64,000 nucleotides of DNA from Roseiarcus sp037446355 (GTDB lineage: Bacteria > Pseudomonadota > Alphaproteobacteria > Rhizobiales > Beijerinckiaceae), in NCBI GenBank assembly GCA_037446355.1, contig JBBIIT010000008.1:1-64000 (forward strand), given 5' to 3'. A program made the translations under genes and the position numbers. Numbering within the stretch: position 1 is the first letter of the stretch; the number at the start of each line of letters is the position of its first letter. Shown here piece by piece: positions 18,664 through 27,023 of this stretch. Below the pieces are notes generated by a model. That model did not search any database and was not told where the DNA came from. It saw only the letters and a program-made list of their open reading frames with translations.

Positions 18664-19005
18664 ATGCGGAAGTGGCTCGCGCTGGCTGTGTTCGCGTCGC
18701 TGGGGCCGAGGCCGGCCGAGGCGGCGAGCCAGAATTGGACTTTTTGCATCGCGGCTTCGAACCGGGGCGGCGAAGTCTGGTTGACGGGCGTCTTTCCCGC
18801 GCGGCAAGGGCGCGAGCGTCTGGAAGCCGACGTGAGAACCGTGCTGAAGGGCCGCGGCGTCGTCGGCGCGGACGTGCAATGCCCGGCGCCCAAGCCCGAC
18901 AAGACCGAGATGGTCAACGCGCAATTCACGGCGGTCGAATTTCATCGCAAGCTTGGCGAAAAACTGCGCGAGCTCGACGCGCCGGAGTTCGACGCGCCAC
19001 GCTGA
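18664..19005 (+). CDS. Small secreted protein of unknown function in the phage cluster
   Basis: 113 residues, the only plus-strand gene in the phage region, placed between the large terminase and the prohead protease. It starts MRKWLALAVFASLGPRPAEA, a plausible signal peptide with an A-x-A cleavage site near residue 20. The mature part has two cysteines (WTFCIAAS and DVQCPAPKPD) that could form a disulphide, and ends in a charged helix (FHRKLGEKLRELDAPEFDAP). Its opposite orientation, small size and export signal make it look like a cargo (moron) gene. I do not recognise a family. Confidence 0.6.
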   Translation: MRKWLALAVFASLGPRPAEAASQNWTFCIAASNRGGEVWLTGVFPARQGRERLEADVRTVLKGRGVVGADVQCPAPKPDKTEMVNAQFTAVEFHRKLGEKLRELDAPEFDAPR

Positions 19006-19008
19006 AGT

Positions 19009-20391
19009 TCAGCGCGGTTTCAGCGACTGCGCGTAATAGTCCAGCAGCGCGCGGGGCTGCGACGCGTCGGGCGCGATCAGATCGGCGATCGCCCAAACCA
19101 AAGCGTCTGCGCGGTCGGGCGAAAAGCCCGAGGCGCGGGAATCGAAGTCCGGGGTTAGCGCGCAAAGCTGATCTTCCAGTTTCGCGAAGGCGCCGATGTG
19201 AAAGACCGAGCCGCGCTCGTAGGCCGCCGCGATCGGTTCGGCGCGCAGGAATTTGCCGCGCGTCGCCGTGACCTTGCGCACCGGCAGGTAGGCGTCGCTC
19301 TGACGCAAGACCTCGACGACCATTTCGCCGCCGTTGTTGATCTCGGCGACGACGCGATTGGCGCTGTAGGTTCGATAGGCCGCGCCGACCCGCGCGGCCC
19401 ATTCGCCGGGCGTGTCGCCCTGACTGGAAAGATCGGCGATGACATGGATGACACCCTGAGTCGTCCTGCCGACGACGACAATGCCGCATTCGTCGGCTTT
19501 CGGGCCCGATTTCGCCGGCGGATCGACGCCGACGACGATCTCGCGGTATTCGAGGTGCGAGGGCGCGGCCGCCAGACGCTGACGCTCGATGAGCGCGCGC
19601 GTCCACAGTGCGCCCGGGGCCTCTTCGACGATTTCGGCGAACAGTTCCTGACGGCCGATGGCGCGCCCTTGATAGCGCGATGTGATGCGCTTCAAGAACG
19701 CTTCGGCTAGATGATGCGAGTTGTCGAAAGTCGAACCCCGCGTGACGATCGCATCCGTATCTTCAACCAGTTGTTTGATGAGCCGGGTCGGTCTAGGGGT
19801 GGTTGTGATGACCGCTTGCGGGGCGCCGCCGAGACGCAGACCGAGCAGCGCCTGGTCGAACGCTTCCGGGCGACGCCAAGCGGCGAGTTCGTCGAGCCAG
19901 AGCTTCATATGCTGTTTGCCGCGCAAACGGTCGGGCTCGTCGGCCGAGAACAATTGCGTGATCGCACCGTTCGGCCAGGTGAGCCGGGCCGAAGCGCGCG
20001 CATAGCGCGGCCGTTCTGATTTAGGGCAAATCGCCAACAGGCCGGATTCGCCGAGCACCATGATGTCGCGCACGTCGTCCTGGGTCGCGCCGACGAGGTT
20101 GACGTGATTGAACGTGCGAGCCCATTCGCGCACCGCTTCGGCGCCGGCGCGCGTTTTCCCGGCGCCGCGGCCGGCCAGGATCACCCAATAGATCCAGTCG
20201 CCTTGGGGCAGCTTTTGATCCGGGCGACTCCAAAACGACCAGTCGTGGAGCAATTGATTGGCCTCGCGGTCGTCGAGGCTCGAAAGCGCCTTGGCGCGCA
20301 GGCCCGGCGGTAGTTTCATCAGTTCGCCGAAGGTTCCGACGCCGGGTCCTTGTGCGCCAAACCCGTCGGCGAGGGCGCCGCGACGCGCCAT
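19009..20391 (-). CDS. Terminase large subunit
   Basis: 460 residues from MARRGALADGFGAQGPG (ATG 20391; a TTG at 20418 would add nine basic residues). Walker A is GRGAGKT at residues 74-80, Walker B is LWLDE near 164-168, and TTTPRPTRLIKQLVED contains the coupling motif. The RNase-H-like nuclease begins at EIVVGVDPPAKSG with DECGIVVVG, and FSPDRADALVWAIADL carries the last acidic residues. This is the GTA gp2/Terminase_6 type and drives DNA packaging. It lies four bases after the plus-strand cargo gene ends and 31 bases downstream of the small subunit. Confidence 0.93.
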   Translation of the reverse strand: MARRGALADGFGAQGPGVGTFGELMKLPPGLRAKALSSLDDREANQLLHDWSFWSRPDQKLPQGDWIYWVILAGRGAGKTRAGAEAVREWARTFNHVNLVGATQDDVRDIMVLGESGLLAICPKSERPRYARASARLTWPNGAITQLFSADEPDRLRGKQHMKLWLDELAAWRRPEAFDQALLGLRLGGAPQAVITTTPRPTRLIKQLVEDTDAIVTRGSTFDNSHHLAEAFLKRITSRYQGRAIGRQELFAEIVEEAPGALWTRALIERQRLAAAPSHLEYREIVVGVDPPAKSGPKADECGIVVVGRTTQGVIHVIADLSSQGDTPGEWAARVGAAYRTYSANRVVAEINNGGEMVVEVLRQSDAYLPVRKVTATRGKFLRAEPIAAAYERGSVFHIGAFAKLEDQLCALTPDFDSRASGFSPDRADALVWAIADLIAPDASQPRALLDYYAQSLKPR

Positions 20392-20422
20392 TCGTTTTGG
20401 TTTCCTATCCTTTCTCAAGGCT

Positions 20423-20869
20423 CTACCCGCCGCGCTCGTTGGAGGGATTGAGCACTCGCGCGGCAGCGTTGATTTTCGCCATCAGGCGTACGTGCGAGCC
20501 GGCGTGATCGTCGTTGGCGACGTGCGTGAGCTTGGTGAAGCCATGATAGCGGTCGAGGCGGTCAAGGATGCGAAGTATGCGATCGATGGCCGCGAGATCG
20601 CCTTCGGTCGCCTTATCATTTAGTTTCGCGCACATCGTTTCCAGGCGCGCGATTTGCAGACGCGCGTAGTCCTGAGCGGGAGCGATCCAGCGCCGTCGCA
20701 ATTCGTCGCGCAGCAGCTTTTCGACGCGCTTCGGCCGCAGTCCTTCGGCGGTGGCGACTTCGTCGACGCTGGCGCCCGTCACCAAGGCGGCGAGAATTCT
20801 GGGTCCGCGTTTTACGGGCGCGGGTTTGCGCACGCGGCTCGGCTCTTCGGCAAGCGGCATGTTGGGCAT
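20423..20869 (-). CDS. Probable terminase small subunit
   Basis: 148 residues. Residues 28-60 (LVTGASVDEVATAEGLRPKR, VEKLLRDELRRRW) look like a helix-turn-helix, followed by a helical region (LETMCAKLNDKATEGDLAAI, DRILRILDRLDRYHGF) of the kind used for oligomerisation. It ends MAKINAAARVLNPSNERGG just before the large subunit, on the same strand. Order and size support recognition of packaging sites; sequence similarity is not obvious enough for certainty. It is the last gene of the phage cluster on this side. Confidence 0.65.
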   Translation of the reverse strand: MPNMPLAEEPSRVRKPAPVKRGPRILAALVTGASVDEVATAEGLRPKRVEKLLRDELRRRWIAPAQDYARLQIARLETMCAKLNDKATEGDLAAIDRILRILDRLDRYHGFTKLTHVANDDHAGSHVRLMAKINAAARVLNPSNERGG

Positions 20870-21039
20870 CCGAATTGTGAGGAAGGAGGGGAACGGGCGA
20901 GGACGCGCGCCGCACGTCTGCGCTCAGGATTTCAACTATGCCTCAAGCGGCGTAATCGGGCAAGAATTTGTCGCGCGGGTCGACGCGAAGACCCGCTGTC
21001 TATCAATAATATCAGCGAACTACCGGACGGTCGGCGCTG

Positions 21040-21522
21040 TCAGCGCCGCTGGCTCGCGCCAAAGCCGAGTTCGAACGCGCTCCACGCCAGAGCGGCGAGC
21101 GCGACAGCATCGAAAACATAGGTCAGCGCCTCCGGCATCGCGCCTTCCGAGCGAGGTTGGAACCAATGCGCCGCGCCGGCGAGGAGAAGCGCAAAAGGCG
21201 CCAGGCCCGCGAGCGCCGCGGGGCGGCCCAGATCGTTGAATCGCTTGGCGCTGACAAAATATTCCGCCACCGCGCAGATCAGAAGCGCAAAGGCATAGGC
21301 GATGAAATAGGCGTGGGTGGCGACAATCGCGGGCGTCGCGAAACCTTGCGACGCGAGATCGCGAGGCTGGCTCGGCGCGATCCACCAAGCTACCAGAGTC
21401 AGCGCGAGGACGATCGCGATGACGGGCGCGCTCGCCCGCGCCCAGGTGGACGCGTCGATCGTTCCCTCGGTCTGGCGATAGAGGAAGCGAAACCGCGAAG
21501 GCGGCGCGTCTTCGCTCGTCAT
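21040..21522 (-). CDS. DUF805-like integral membrane protein
   Basis: 160 residues from MTSEDAPPSRFRFLYRQTEG. The ATG at 21522 overlaps the dapD stop as ATGA. Four hydrophobic segments can be seen: APVIAIVLALTLVAWWIA, YFIAYAFALLICAVAEYF, PAALAGLAPFALLLAGAA and TYVFDAVALAALAWSAF. The loop SAKRFNDLGRPA resembles the conserved SxKRxHDxG-x-S/P of DUF805 proteins. Its function is unknown. Coupling to dapD is a matter of operon arrangement and says little about role. Between its stop and the phage small terminase are 170 bases with no gene and no integrase-type site that I could see. Confidence 0.7.
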   Translation of the reverse strand: MTSEDAPPSRFRFLYRQTEGTIDASTWARASAPVIAIVLALTLVAWWIAPSQPRDLASQGFATPAIVATHAYFIAYAFALLICAVAEYFVSAKRFNDLGRPAALAGLAPFALLLAGAAHWFQPRSEGAMPEALTYVFDAVALAALAWSAFELGFGASQRR

Positions 21523-22376
21523 TCGCGCAACAGTTCGTTGATGCCGGTCTTCGAACGTGTCTGCTCGTCGACGGTCTTGACGATGACGGCGCAATAGAGC
21601 GAGGGGCCCGGCGACCCGTCCGGCAGCGCCTTGCCCGGCAGCGATCCGGAGACGACGACCGAATAGGGCGGGACGTAGCCGACATGGACCTTGCCGGTGG
21701 CGCGGTCGATGATTCGCGTCGAGGCGGAGATGAAGACGCCCATCGAGACGACCGAGCCTTTACCGACGATGACGCCCTCGACGACTTCGGAACGCGCGCC
21801 GATAAAGCAATCATCCTCGATGACGGTTGGATTAGCCTGCAGCGGCTCCAAAACGCCGCCGATTCCGACGCCGCCCGACAGATGCACGTTCTTGCCAATC
21901 TGCGCGCAGGAGCCAACCGTCACCCAGGTGTCGACCATGGTTTTGGCGTCGACATAGGCGCCCAGATTGACAAAGCTCGGCATCAGCACAACGTCGCGCG
22001 CGATGAAGGCCGACCGGCGCACGATGCAGCCGGGCACCGCGCGAAAGCCGGCGGCGCCATAGGAATGGGCATTCCAGCCTTCAAACTTCGAGGGCGCCTT
22101 GTCCCACCAGGTCGCCCCGCCTGGGCCGCCCTCGACAAGCCTGTTGTCGTTGAGGCGGAAGGACAGCAGCACGGCCTTCTTCAGCCACTGGTTGACTTTC
22201 CATGAACCGAGGCCGACCGCCCCGGGGATTTTTTCGGCGACGCGCGCCTCGCCGTTATCGAGCAAGGTCAGCGCCTTCTCGACCGCTTCGCGCACTTCGC
22301 CCTGGGTGTTGACGTCGATCGAGGCGCGATCCTCGAAGGCCTTTTCAATCAGATTTTGTAGAGCAATATGCGACAT
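21519..22376 (-). CDS. dapD: 2,3,4,5-tetrahydropyridine-2,6-dicarboxylate N-succinyltransferase
   Basis: 285 residues from MSHIALQNLIEKAFEDRAS (ATG 22376). It catalyses succinylation of tetrahydrodipicolinate, the committing step of the succinylase branch of diaminopimelate/lysine synthesis in the cytoplasm. Visible are the N-terminal helical domain (VEKALTLLDNGEARVAEK), WKVNQWLKKAVLLSFRL, and the left-handed beta-helix hexapeptide repeats (VGSCAQIGKNVHLSGGVGIG, VIEDDCFIGARSEVVEGVIV). The C-terminus KTGINELLRE is typical. Length equals that of the family. It overlaps the DUF805 gene by four bases. Confidence 0.96.
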   Translation of the reverse strand: MSHIALQNLIEKAFEDRASIDVNTQGEVREAVEKALTLLDNGEARVAEKIPGAVGLGSWKVNQWLKKAVLLSFRLNDNRLVEGGPGGATWWDKAPSKFEGWNAHSYGAAGFRAVPGCIVRRSAFIARDVVLMPSFVNLGAYVDAKTMVDTWVTVGSCAQIGKNVHLSGGVGIGGVLEPLQANPTVIEDDCFIGARSEVVEGVIVGKGSVVSMGVFISASTRIIDRATGKVHVGYVPPYSVVVSGSLPGKALPDGSPGPSLYCAVIVKTVDEQTRSKTGINELLRE

Positions 22377-22451
22377 CGGCGCCTCTCGAGCGGGAAAGCG
22401 CCGTGGTTTCGTCGCTGACGGCGGGAATGTCAATGGCGGGGCGGCTTTCGC

Positions 22452-23120
22452 CTATTTGGCCTTGGGCTCGATCTTGGGCTTGGGCTGGGGCGCGGCTGCG
22501 ACGTTATGCGGAGCGCACCATCCCGGCAGATAGGCCGCGTCCTCGCTCTTGGCGAGTTCCAGCGCCGCTTTGAGCGCGCGGTCGAAGTTCTGCTTGATCG
22601 CCTTGGGCTTGATGCGTCGGCGCAGGAAATCGGCCCAGACAAATTCGGAATAGGGCGTCGCGTCCTTCGCGAAACCGCCAAGCCCGCGCAGTTCCCCAGC
22701 AAGCGAACGATAAGGATCGTCCTCGAGGCCCTTGATGGTCTTTGGCAGATCGGAATAGTCGCACCGCCGCCCCTTGCCATCGAACGGGTGCGTCCAACCA
22801 TGATAGTCCATCATGTTCCAGAAGCTCGCGCTGTCGAGTTTGTGAAAGTCGGCGACGATGGTCACGAAGACGTTGTCGACGCCCTCGTCGTGCAGCGCCC
22901 GCGCGAGATGGTGGTGGTCGATCAGATAGCGCTCCGAGCCGGGGCCGACGATGACCGGAACCATGTGCGAGCCCAGGAACTTTTCCAGCTCCTTGGATTG
23001 ATGTTCACGCCAGGACTTTCGTTTTACGCCGACTTCGCGCATCCCGACGGTCATCTGGGTCGGGCGAAGCGATAGCACGGGAGTGGCGTGCAGAATGGGT
23101 TCGGGAATATGCATGGACAT
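22452..23120 (-). CDS. ParB-like nuclease-domain protein
   Basis: 222 residues. The N-terminal half has HATPVLSLRPTQMTVGMREV, then KELEKFLGSHMVPVIVGPG and YLIDHHHLARALHDEGVDNV, which match the ParBc_2 family. This is a ParB/sulfiredoxin fold with HHH near the expected catalytic or nucleotide-binding site, not the chromosome-partitioning ParB with its helix-turn-helix. The C-terminal half (DYHGWTHPFDGKGRRCDYSD, FVWADFLRRRIKPKAIKQNF) is conserved in that family. It ends in a proline/lysine-rich tail. No signal peptide is evident. Its cellular role is unknown. It is divergent from leuS across a 181-base intergenic region. Confidence 0.75.
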   Translation of the reverse strand: MSMHIPEPILHATPVLSLRPTQMTVGMREVGVKRKSWREHQSKELEKFLGSHMVPVIVGPGSERYLIDHHHLARALHDEGVDNVFVTIVADFHKLDSASFWNMMDYHGWTHPFDGKGRRCDYSDLPKTIKGLEDDPYRSLAGELRGLGGFAKDATPYSEFVWADFLRRRIKPKAIKQNFDRALKAALELAKSEDAAYLPGWCAPHNVAAAPQPKPKIEPKAK

Positions 23121-23301
23121 TTAATATACACCTGACTTATGCGAAAATTACGCGAATGTGACGGTTCTGTCGTATGCGACATCGTTGTCACACAAAAGAG
23201 GCGGGCGGATTCAGCGCGGCGAGCGGGATTTGACCCCTAGTCTCAAATCATGTTTTGTCGCCGCGATTTAACGACCATCGACTTGACGAGACCTGTTGCC
23301 G

Positions 23302-25947
23302 ATGCGGCCCGAGCGATACAACTTCCGCGAATCCGAGCGGAAATGGCAGAAAACCTGGTCCGAACGCGAAGTGTTCGCGACGGGCAAGTCCGACTGGCGT
23401 CCGCATTATTATGTTCTTGAAATGTTCCCGTATCCGTCCGGGCGCATCCATATGGGACATGTGCGCAACTACGCGATGGGCGATGTCGTGGCGCGCTACA
23501 AGCGCGCGCGCGGTTTCAATGTGCTGCATCCGATGGGTTGGGACGCGTTCGGGATGCCGGCTGAAAACGCCGCGATGCAGAACAGCACGCATCCCGCCAA
23601 ATGGACCTACGCCAACATCGACGCAATGCGTGCGCAGCTCAAGTCCATGGGCCTGTCGCTCGACTGGTCGCGCGAGATCGCGACCTGCGATCCGAGCTAC
23701 TACAAGCATCAGCAGAGACTGTTTCTCGACTTCCTCTCCGCCGGCCTCGTCGCGCGCAAGAAATCGAAGGTCAATTGGGATCCGGTCGATCACACGGTGC
23801 TCGCCAACGAGCAAGTTGTGGACGGGCGCGGCTGGCGCTCGGGCGCGATCGTCGAGCAGCGCGAACTGACACAATGGTTCTTGAAGATTTCCGACTATTC
23901 CGAAGAACTGCTGACCGGGCTCGACGCGCTCGATCGCTGGCCGGAAAAAGTCCGCCTGATGCAGCGCAACTGGATCGGCAAGTCCGAAGGCATGATGGTG
24001 CGCTTCGCGATCGATCCGGCTTCGCGCGGGAAGCTCGCGGGCGAGGCCGCCGCTACGGAATTAGAAATTTATACGACGCGGCCCGACACGCTGTTCGGCG
24101 CTAAATTCATGGCGGTCGCGCCGGACCATCCGCTCGCCGCCGCCGCCGCCGCGCATGATCCCAAGCTCGCCGAATTCATCGAGGAATGCCGTCGCATCGG
24201 CACTTCGGTCGCCGCGATCGAGACCGCTGAGAAGAAAGGGTACGACACCGGTCTGCGGGTCTTTCATCCCTTTGACGCGAACTGGCGATTGCCGATCTAT
24301 GTCGCCAACTTCATTCTGATGGATTACGGCGCGGGCGCGATTTTCGGTTGTCCGGCTCATGACCAGCGCGACCTCGATTTCGTTAACGTTTATGGGCTTG
24401 GCGTGACGCCGGTGGTCTGTCCGCCCGGCGTCGATCCCTCGACGTTGACCGTGGGCAAGGTCGCGGTCGACGGCGACGGCGTGATGATCAATTCGCGTTT
24501 CCTCGACGGCATGACGGTTGAGTCCGCCAAAGCCGAGGTCGCGCGGCGGCTTGAGGCGCACACGCTCGGCAATCGCCCGCAGGGCCAGCGTCAGATCAAC
24601 TACAAACTGCGCGATTGGGGCATTTCGCGCCAGCGCTATTGGGGCTGCCCGATCCCGATCATCCATTGCGAGGATTGCGGGACGCTGCCTGTTCCCGCCG
24701 CCGATCTGCCGGTGCGCCTGCCTGACGACGTTACGTTCGATGCGCCCGGCAATCCGCTCGATCGCCACCCGACCTGGAAACATGTCGCGTGCCCGCGATG
24801 CGGCCAACCGGCGCGGCGCGAGACCGACACGATGGACACTTTCGTCGACTCGTCCTGGTATTTCGCGCGCTTCACCGATCCGTGGAACGAGGCCGCGCCG
24901 ACGACCCCGGAGGTCGCCAATTCCTGGCTGCCCGTCGATCAGTATATCGGCGGCATCGAGCACGCGATCTTGCATCTGCTCTATTCACGGTTCTTCACTC
25001 GCGCGATGCGCAAATGCGGGCATCTGGGCCTCGACGAACCGTTCGCGGGCTTGTTCACGCAGGGCATGGTCGTGCATGAGACCTACCGCGACGCCGCCGG
25101 CCAATGGGTCGCGCCCTCGGAAGTGCGCATCGGCGCCGAGGCGGGCGAGCGGCGCGCTTTCGCGCTGAAGGGCGACGCGCCGATCGAGATCGGTCCGATC
25201 GAGAAGATGTCGAAATCAAAACGCAACACCGTCGATCCCGACGAAATCATCGCCAGCTACGGCGCCGACACCGCGCGCTGGTTCATGCTGTCGGATTCGC
25301 CCCCGGATCGCGACGTCATCTGGACCGAGGCGGGCGTGCAGGGCGCTTACAAACAGACGCAGCGTCTATGGCGCCTGACCTGCGAGATCGAACGGGTCGT
25401 CGGCGCCTCGCGGCCTGGCAAGCCGACCAACTTCTCGCCCGAAGCGACGAAAATCCGCCAGATCGCCCATGCCGCGCTCGCCAAGATCGAGGACGATGTC
25501 GAAGGATTGCGGTTCAACGTCTGCATCGCCACGATCTATCAGCTCGCCAATTCCTTGAGCGCGGCGATCGGCGCGATCGACGACGCTGACATCGCCGACG
25601 ACCTTCGTTACGCCTTCGCCGAGGCGGGCGACATGCTCACGCACGCTTTCGCGCCGATGATGCCGCATTTGGCGGAAGAATGCTGGGAGGCGCTGGGCCA
25701 CGGGACGCTGGTCGCGCAGAGTCCCTGGCCTCAGATCGACCGTTCGCTGATCGTGGCGACGCATGTGACGATGCCGGTGCAAGTCAACGGGCGCAAGCGC
25801 GCCGACCTCACGATAGAACGCGACGCCGACGCGAAGGCGGTCGAGGCAGCGGCGCTCGCCCTCGACGCCGTGCGCAAGGCGCTAGATAATAAGCCGGCTA
25901 GGAAAGTGATCGTCGTTCCGCAAAGGATCGTCAATGTCGTGGTTTGA
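23302..25947 (+). CDS. leuS: Leucine--tRNA ligase
   Basis: 881 residues from MRPERYNFRESERKWQKTWS (ATG 23302; a TTG at 23296 is possible). It charges tRNA-Leu. The class I HIGH motif appears as PYPSGRIHMGH near residues 43-53. The CP1 editing domain has TTRPDTLFGAKF and IFGCPAHDQRD. The zinc-type region has CEDCGTLP and CPRCGQPARR. KMSKSKRNTVDP starts near residue 635. The anticodon-binding domain ends in KPARKVIVVPQRIVNVVV. Length is normal. Its 3' end overlaps lptE by 14 bases, a common alphaproteobacterial arrangement. Confidence 0.97.
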   Translation: MRPERYNFRESERKWQKTWSEREVFATGKSDWRPHYYVLEMFPYPSGRIHMGHVRNYAMGDVVARYKRARGFNVLHPMGWDAFGMPAENAAMQNSTHPAKWTYANIDAMRAQLKSMGLSLDWSREIATCDPSYYKHQQRLFLDFLSAGLVARKKSKVNWDPVDHTVLANEQVVDGRGWRSGAIVEQRELTQWFLKISDYSEELLTGLDALDRWPEKVRLMQRNWIGKSEGMMVRFAIDPASRGKLAGEAAATELEIYTTRPDTLFGAKFMAVAPDHPLAAAAAAHDPKLAEFIEECRRIGTSVAAIETAEKKGYDTGLRVFHPFDANWRLPIYVANFILMDYGAGAIFGCPAHDQRDLDFVNVYGLGVTPVVCPPGVDPSTLTVGKVAVDGDGVMINSRFLDGMTVESAKAEVARRLEAHTLGNRPQGQRQINYKLRDWGISRQRYWGCPIPIIHCEDCGTLPVPAADLPVRLPDDVTFDAPGNPLDRHPTWKHVACPRCGQPARRETDTMDTFVDSSWYFARFTDPWNEAAPTTPEVANSWLPVDQYIGGIEHAILHLLYSRFFTRAMRKCGHLGLDEPFAGLFTQGMVVHETYRDAAGQWVAPSEVRIGAEAGERRAFALKGDAPIEIGPIEKMSKSKRNTVDPDEIIASYGADTARWFMLSDSPPDRDVIWTEAGVQGAYKQTQRLWRLTCEIERVVGASRPGKPTNFSPEATKIRQIAHAALAKIEDDVEGLRFNVCIATIYQLANSLSAAIGAIDDADIADDLRYAFAEAGDMLTHAFAPMMPHLAEECWEALGHGTLVAQSPWPQIDRSLIVATHVTMPVQVNGRKRADLTIERDADAKAVEAAALALDAVRKALDNKPARKVIVVPQRIVNVVV

Positions 25948-26443
25948 TCGCGCGCGCGCCGCCGCCGTCCTCGCAATGGTCGCGACTCTGGGCGCCTGCT
26001 TTCAGCCGCTTTACGGCGAAGCGTCCCATCCCGGGCTCACCGAAAAGATGCGCGAGGTCGAGGTCGCCCCCATCGCCGATCGGATCGGCCATTATCTTGG
26101 CGATGATCTGATTTCCAATCTCAACGGCTCGGGCGCCGCGCCGACGCCCAAATATCGTCTGACCATTCACGTTACGTTGGCGACGACGACGCCTACCGTC
26201 GAATCGCAGATCCTCACGGCCGACGCCGCTACCGTAGCCGGCACTGCCCAGTTCGATCTCGTCAAGATCGAAGGATCGAAAGTGGTTTACAGCGGTAAGG
26301 CGAACGCTGCCGCCGTCTACGACCGCACATTCCAGAGCTTCGGCAATTTGCGCGCGGCGCGCGACGCCGAAATCCGATTGGCGCGCAGCCTCGCTTCGGA
26401 GATCGAGCTTCGCGTGGGCGCCGCGCTCGCCGAAGTAAGGTAA
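25934..26443 (+). CDS. lptE: LPS assembly lipoprotein LptE
   Basis: 169 residues. The N-terminus MSWFDRARAAAVLAMVATLG followed by AC forms a lipoprotein signal with a lipobox ending at Cys22. FQPLYGEASHPG after it is characteristic of LptE in this class. The rest is a small alpha/beta domain (APIADRIGHYLGDDLISNL, IEGSKVVYSGKANAAAVYDR). LptE plugs the LptD outer-membrane barrel during lipopolysaccharide export. It overlaps leuS by 14 bases. The usual next gene, holA (DNA polymerase III delta), is absent; thpR follows after 35 bases. Confidence 0.88.
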   Translation: MSWFDRARAAAVLAMVATLGACFQPLYGEASHPGLTEKMREVEVAPIADRIGHYLGDDLISNLNGSGAAPTPKYRLTIHVTLATTTPTVESQILTADAATVAGTAQFDLVKIEGSKVVYSGKANAAAVYDRTFQSFGNLRAARDAEIRLARSLASEIELRVGAALAEVR

Positions 26444-26478
26444 CGCAAGACGGACTGCGCCGATTTCCGGAGGCCGCG

Positions 26479-27012
26479 ATGCCGCGACTGTTCACCGGAC
26501 TGGAGATCCCCGCCGACGTCGGCCTGGCGCTCGCAGCGGCCCGCGGCGGGTTGTTCGGGGCGCGCTGGATCGACTCTGCCGACTATCACGTCACGCTGCG
26601 CTTCATCGGCGATGTCGACGCCCGCGTCGCCGACGAGATCGCCGGCCAACTCGCCGAAATTCGCCGTCCGCGCATGGTTCTGGAATTCGACGGCCTGCAC
26701 GGATTTGGCGGCGCGAAGCCGCGCGCCCTTGTCGCGCGTATCAAAGCCAACGCCGCCCTGAACGAATTGCAAGGCGAGAATGAGCGCCGGATGAGACGTA
26801 TCGGCCTTGCGCCGGAGACCCGCAATTACACGCCGCATGTGACTCTGGCGCGCCTGCGCTCGATTTCCGCCTCCTCGGTCGCCGACTATCTCGGCGCGCG
26901 CGGCGCTTGGAGCGCGCCGAGTTTCGAGGCGGCGCGCTTCGCGCTGTTTTCGGCGCGCGAAGGCGCCGGCGGCGGTCCTTATCTCGTCGAAGCCGCCTAT
27001 CCCTTGAGTTGA
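26479..27012 (+). CDS. thpR: RNA 2',3'-cyclic phosphodiesterase (2'-5' RNA ligase family)
   Basis: 177 residues, with GGAGG well placed before the ATG. The two catalytic HxTx motifs are visible: YHVTLRF (residues 36-42) and PHVTLAR (near 117-123). The opening MPRLFTGLEIPADV is the typical start of the family. The enzyme opens 2',3'-cyclic phosphate RNA ends. The gene ends 11 bases before the P450 start, so the two may be cotranscribed, though no functional tie is known. Confidence 0.9.
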   Translation: MPRLFTGLEIPADVGLALAAARGGLFGARWIDSADYHVTLRFIGDVDARVADEIAGQLAEIRRPRMVLEFDGLHGFGGAKPRALVARIKANAALNELQGENERRMRRIGLAPETRNYTPHVTLARLRSISASSVADYLGARGAWSAPSFEAARFALFSAREGAGGGPYLVEAAYPLS

Positions 27013-27023
27013 CGGTCGCTAAA

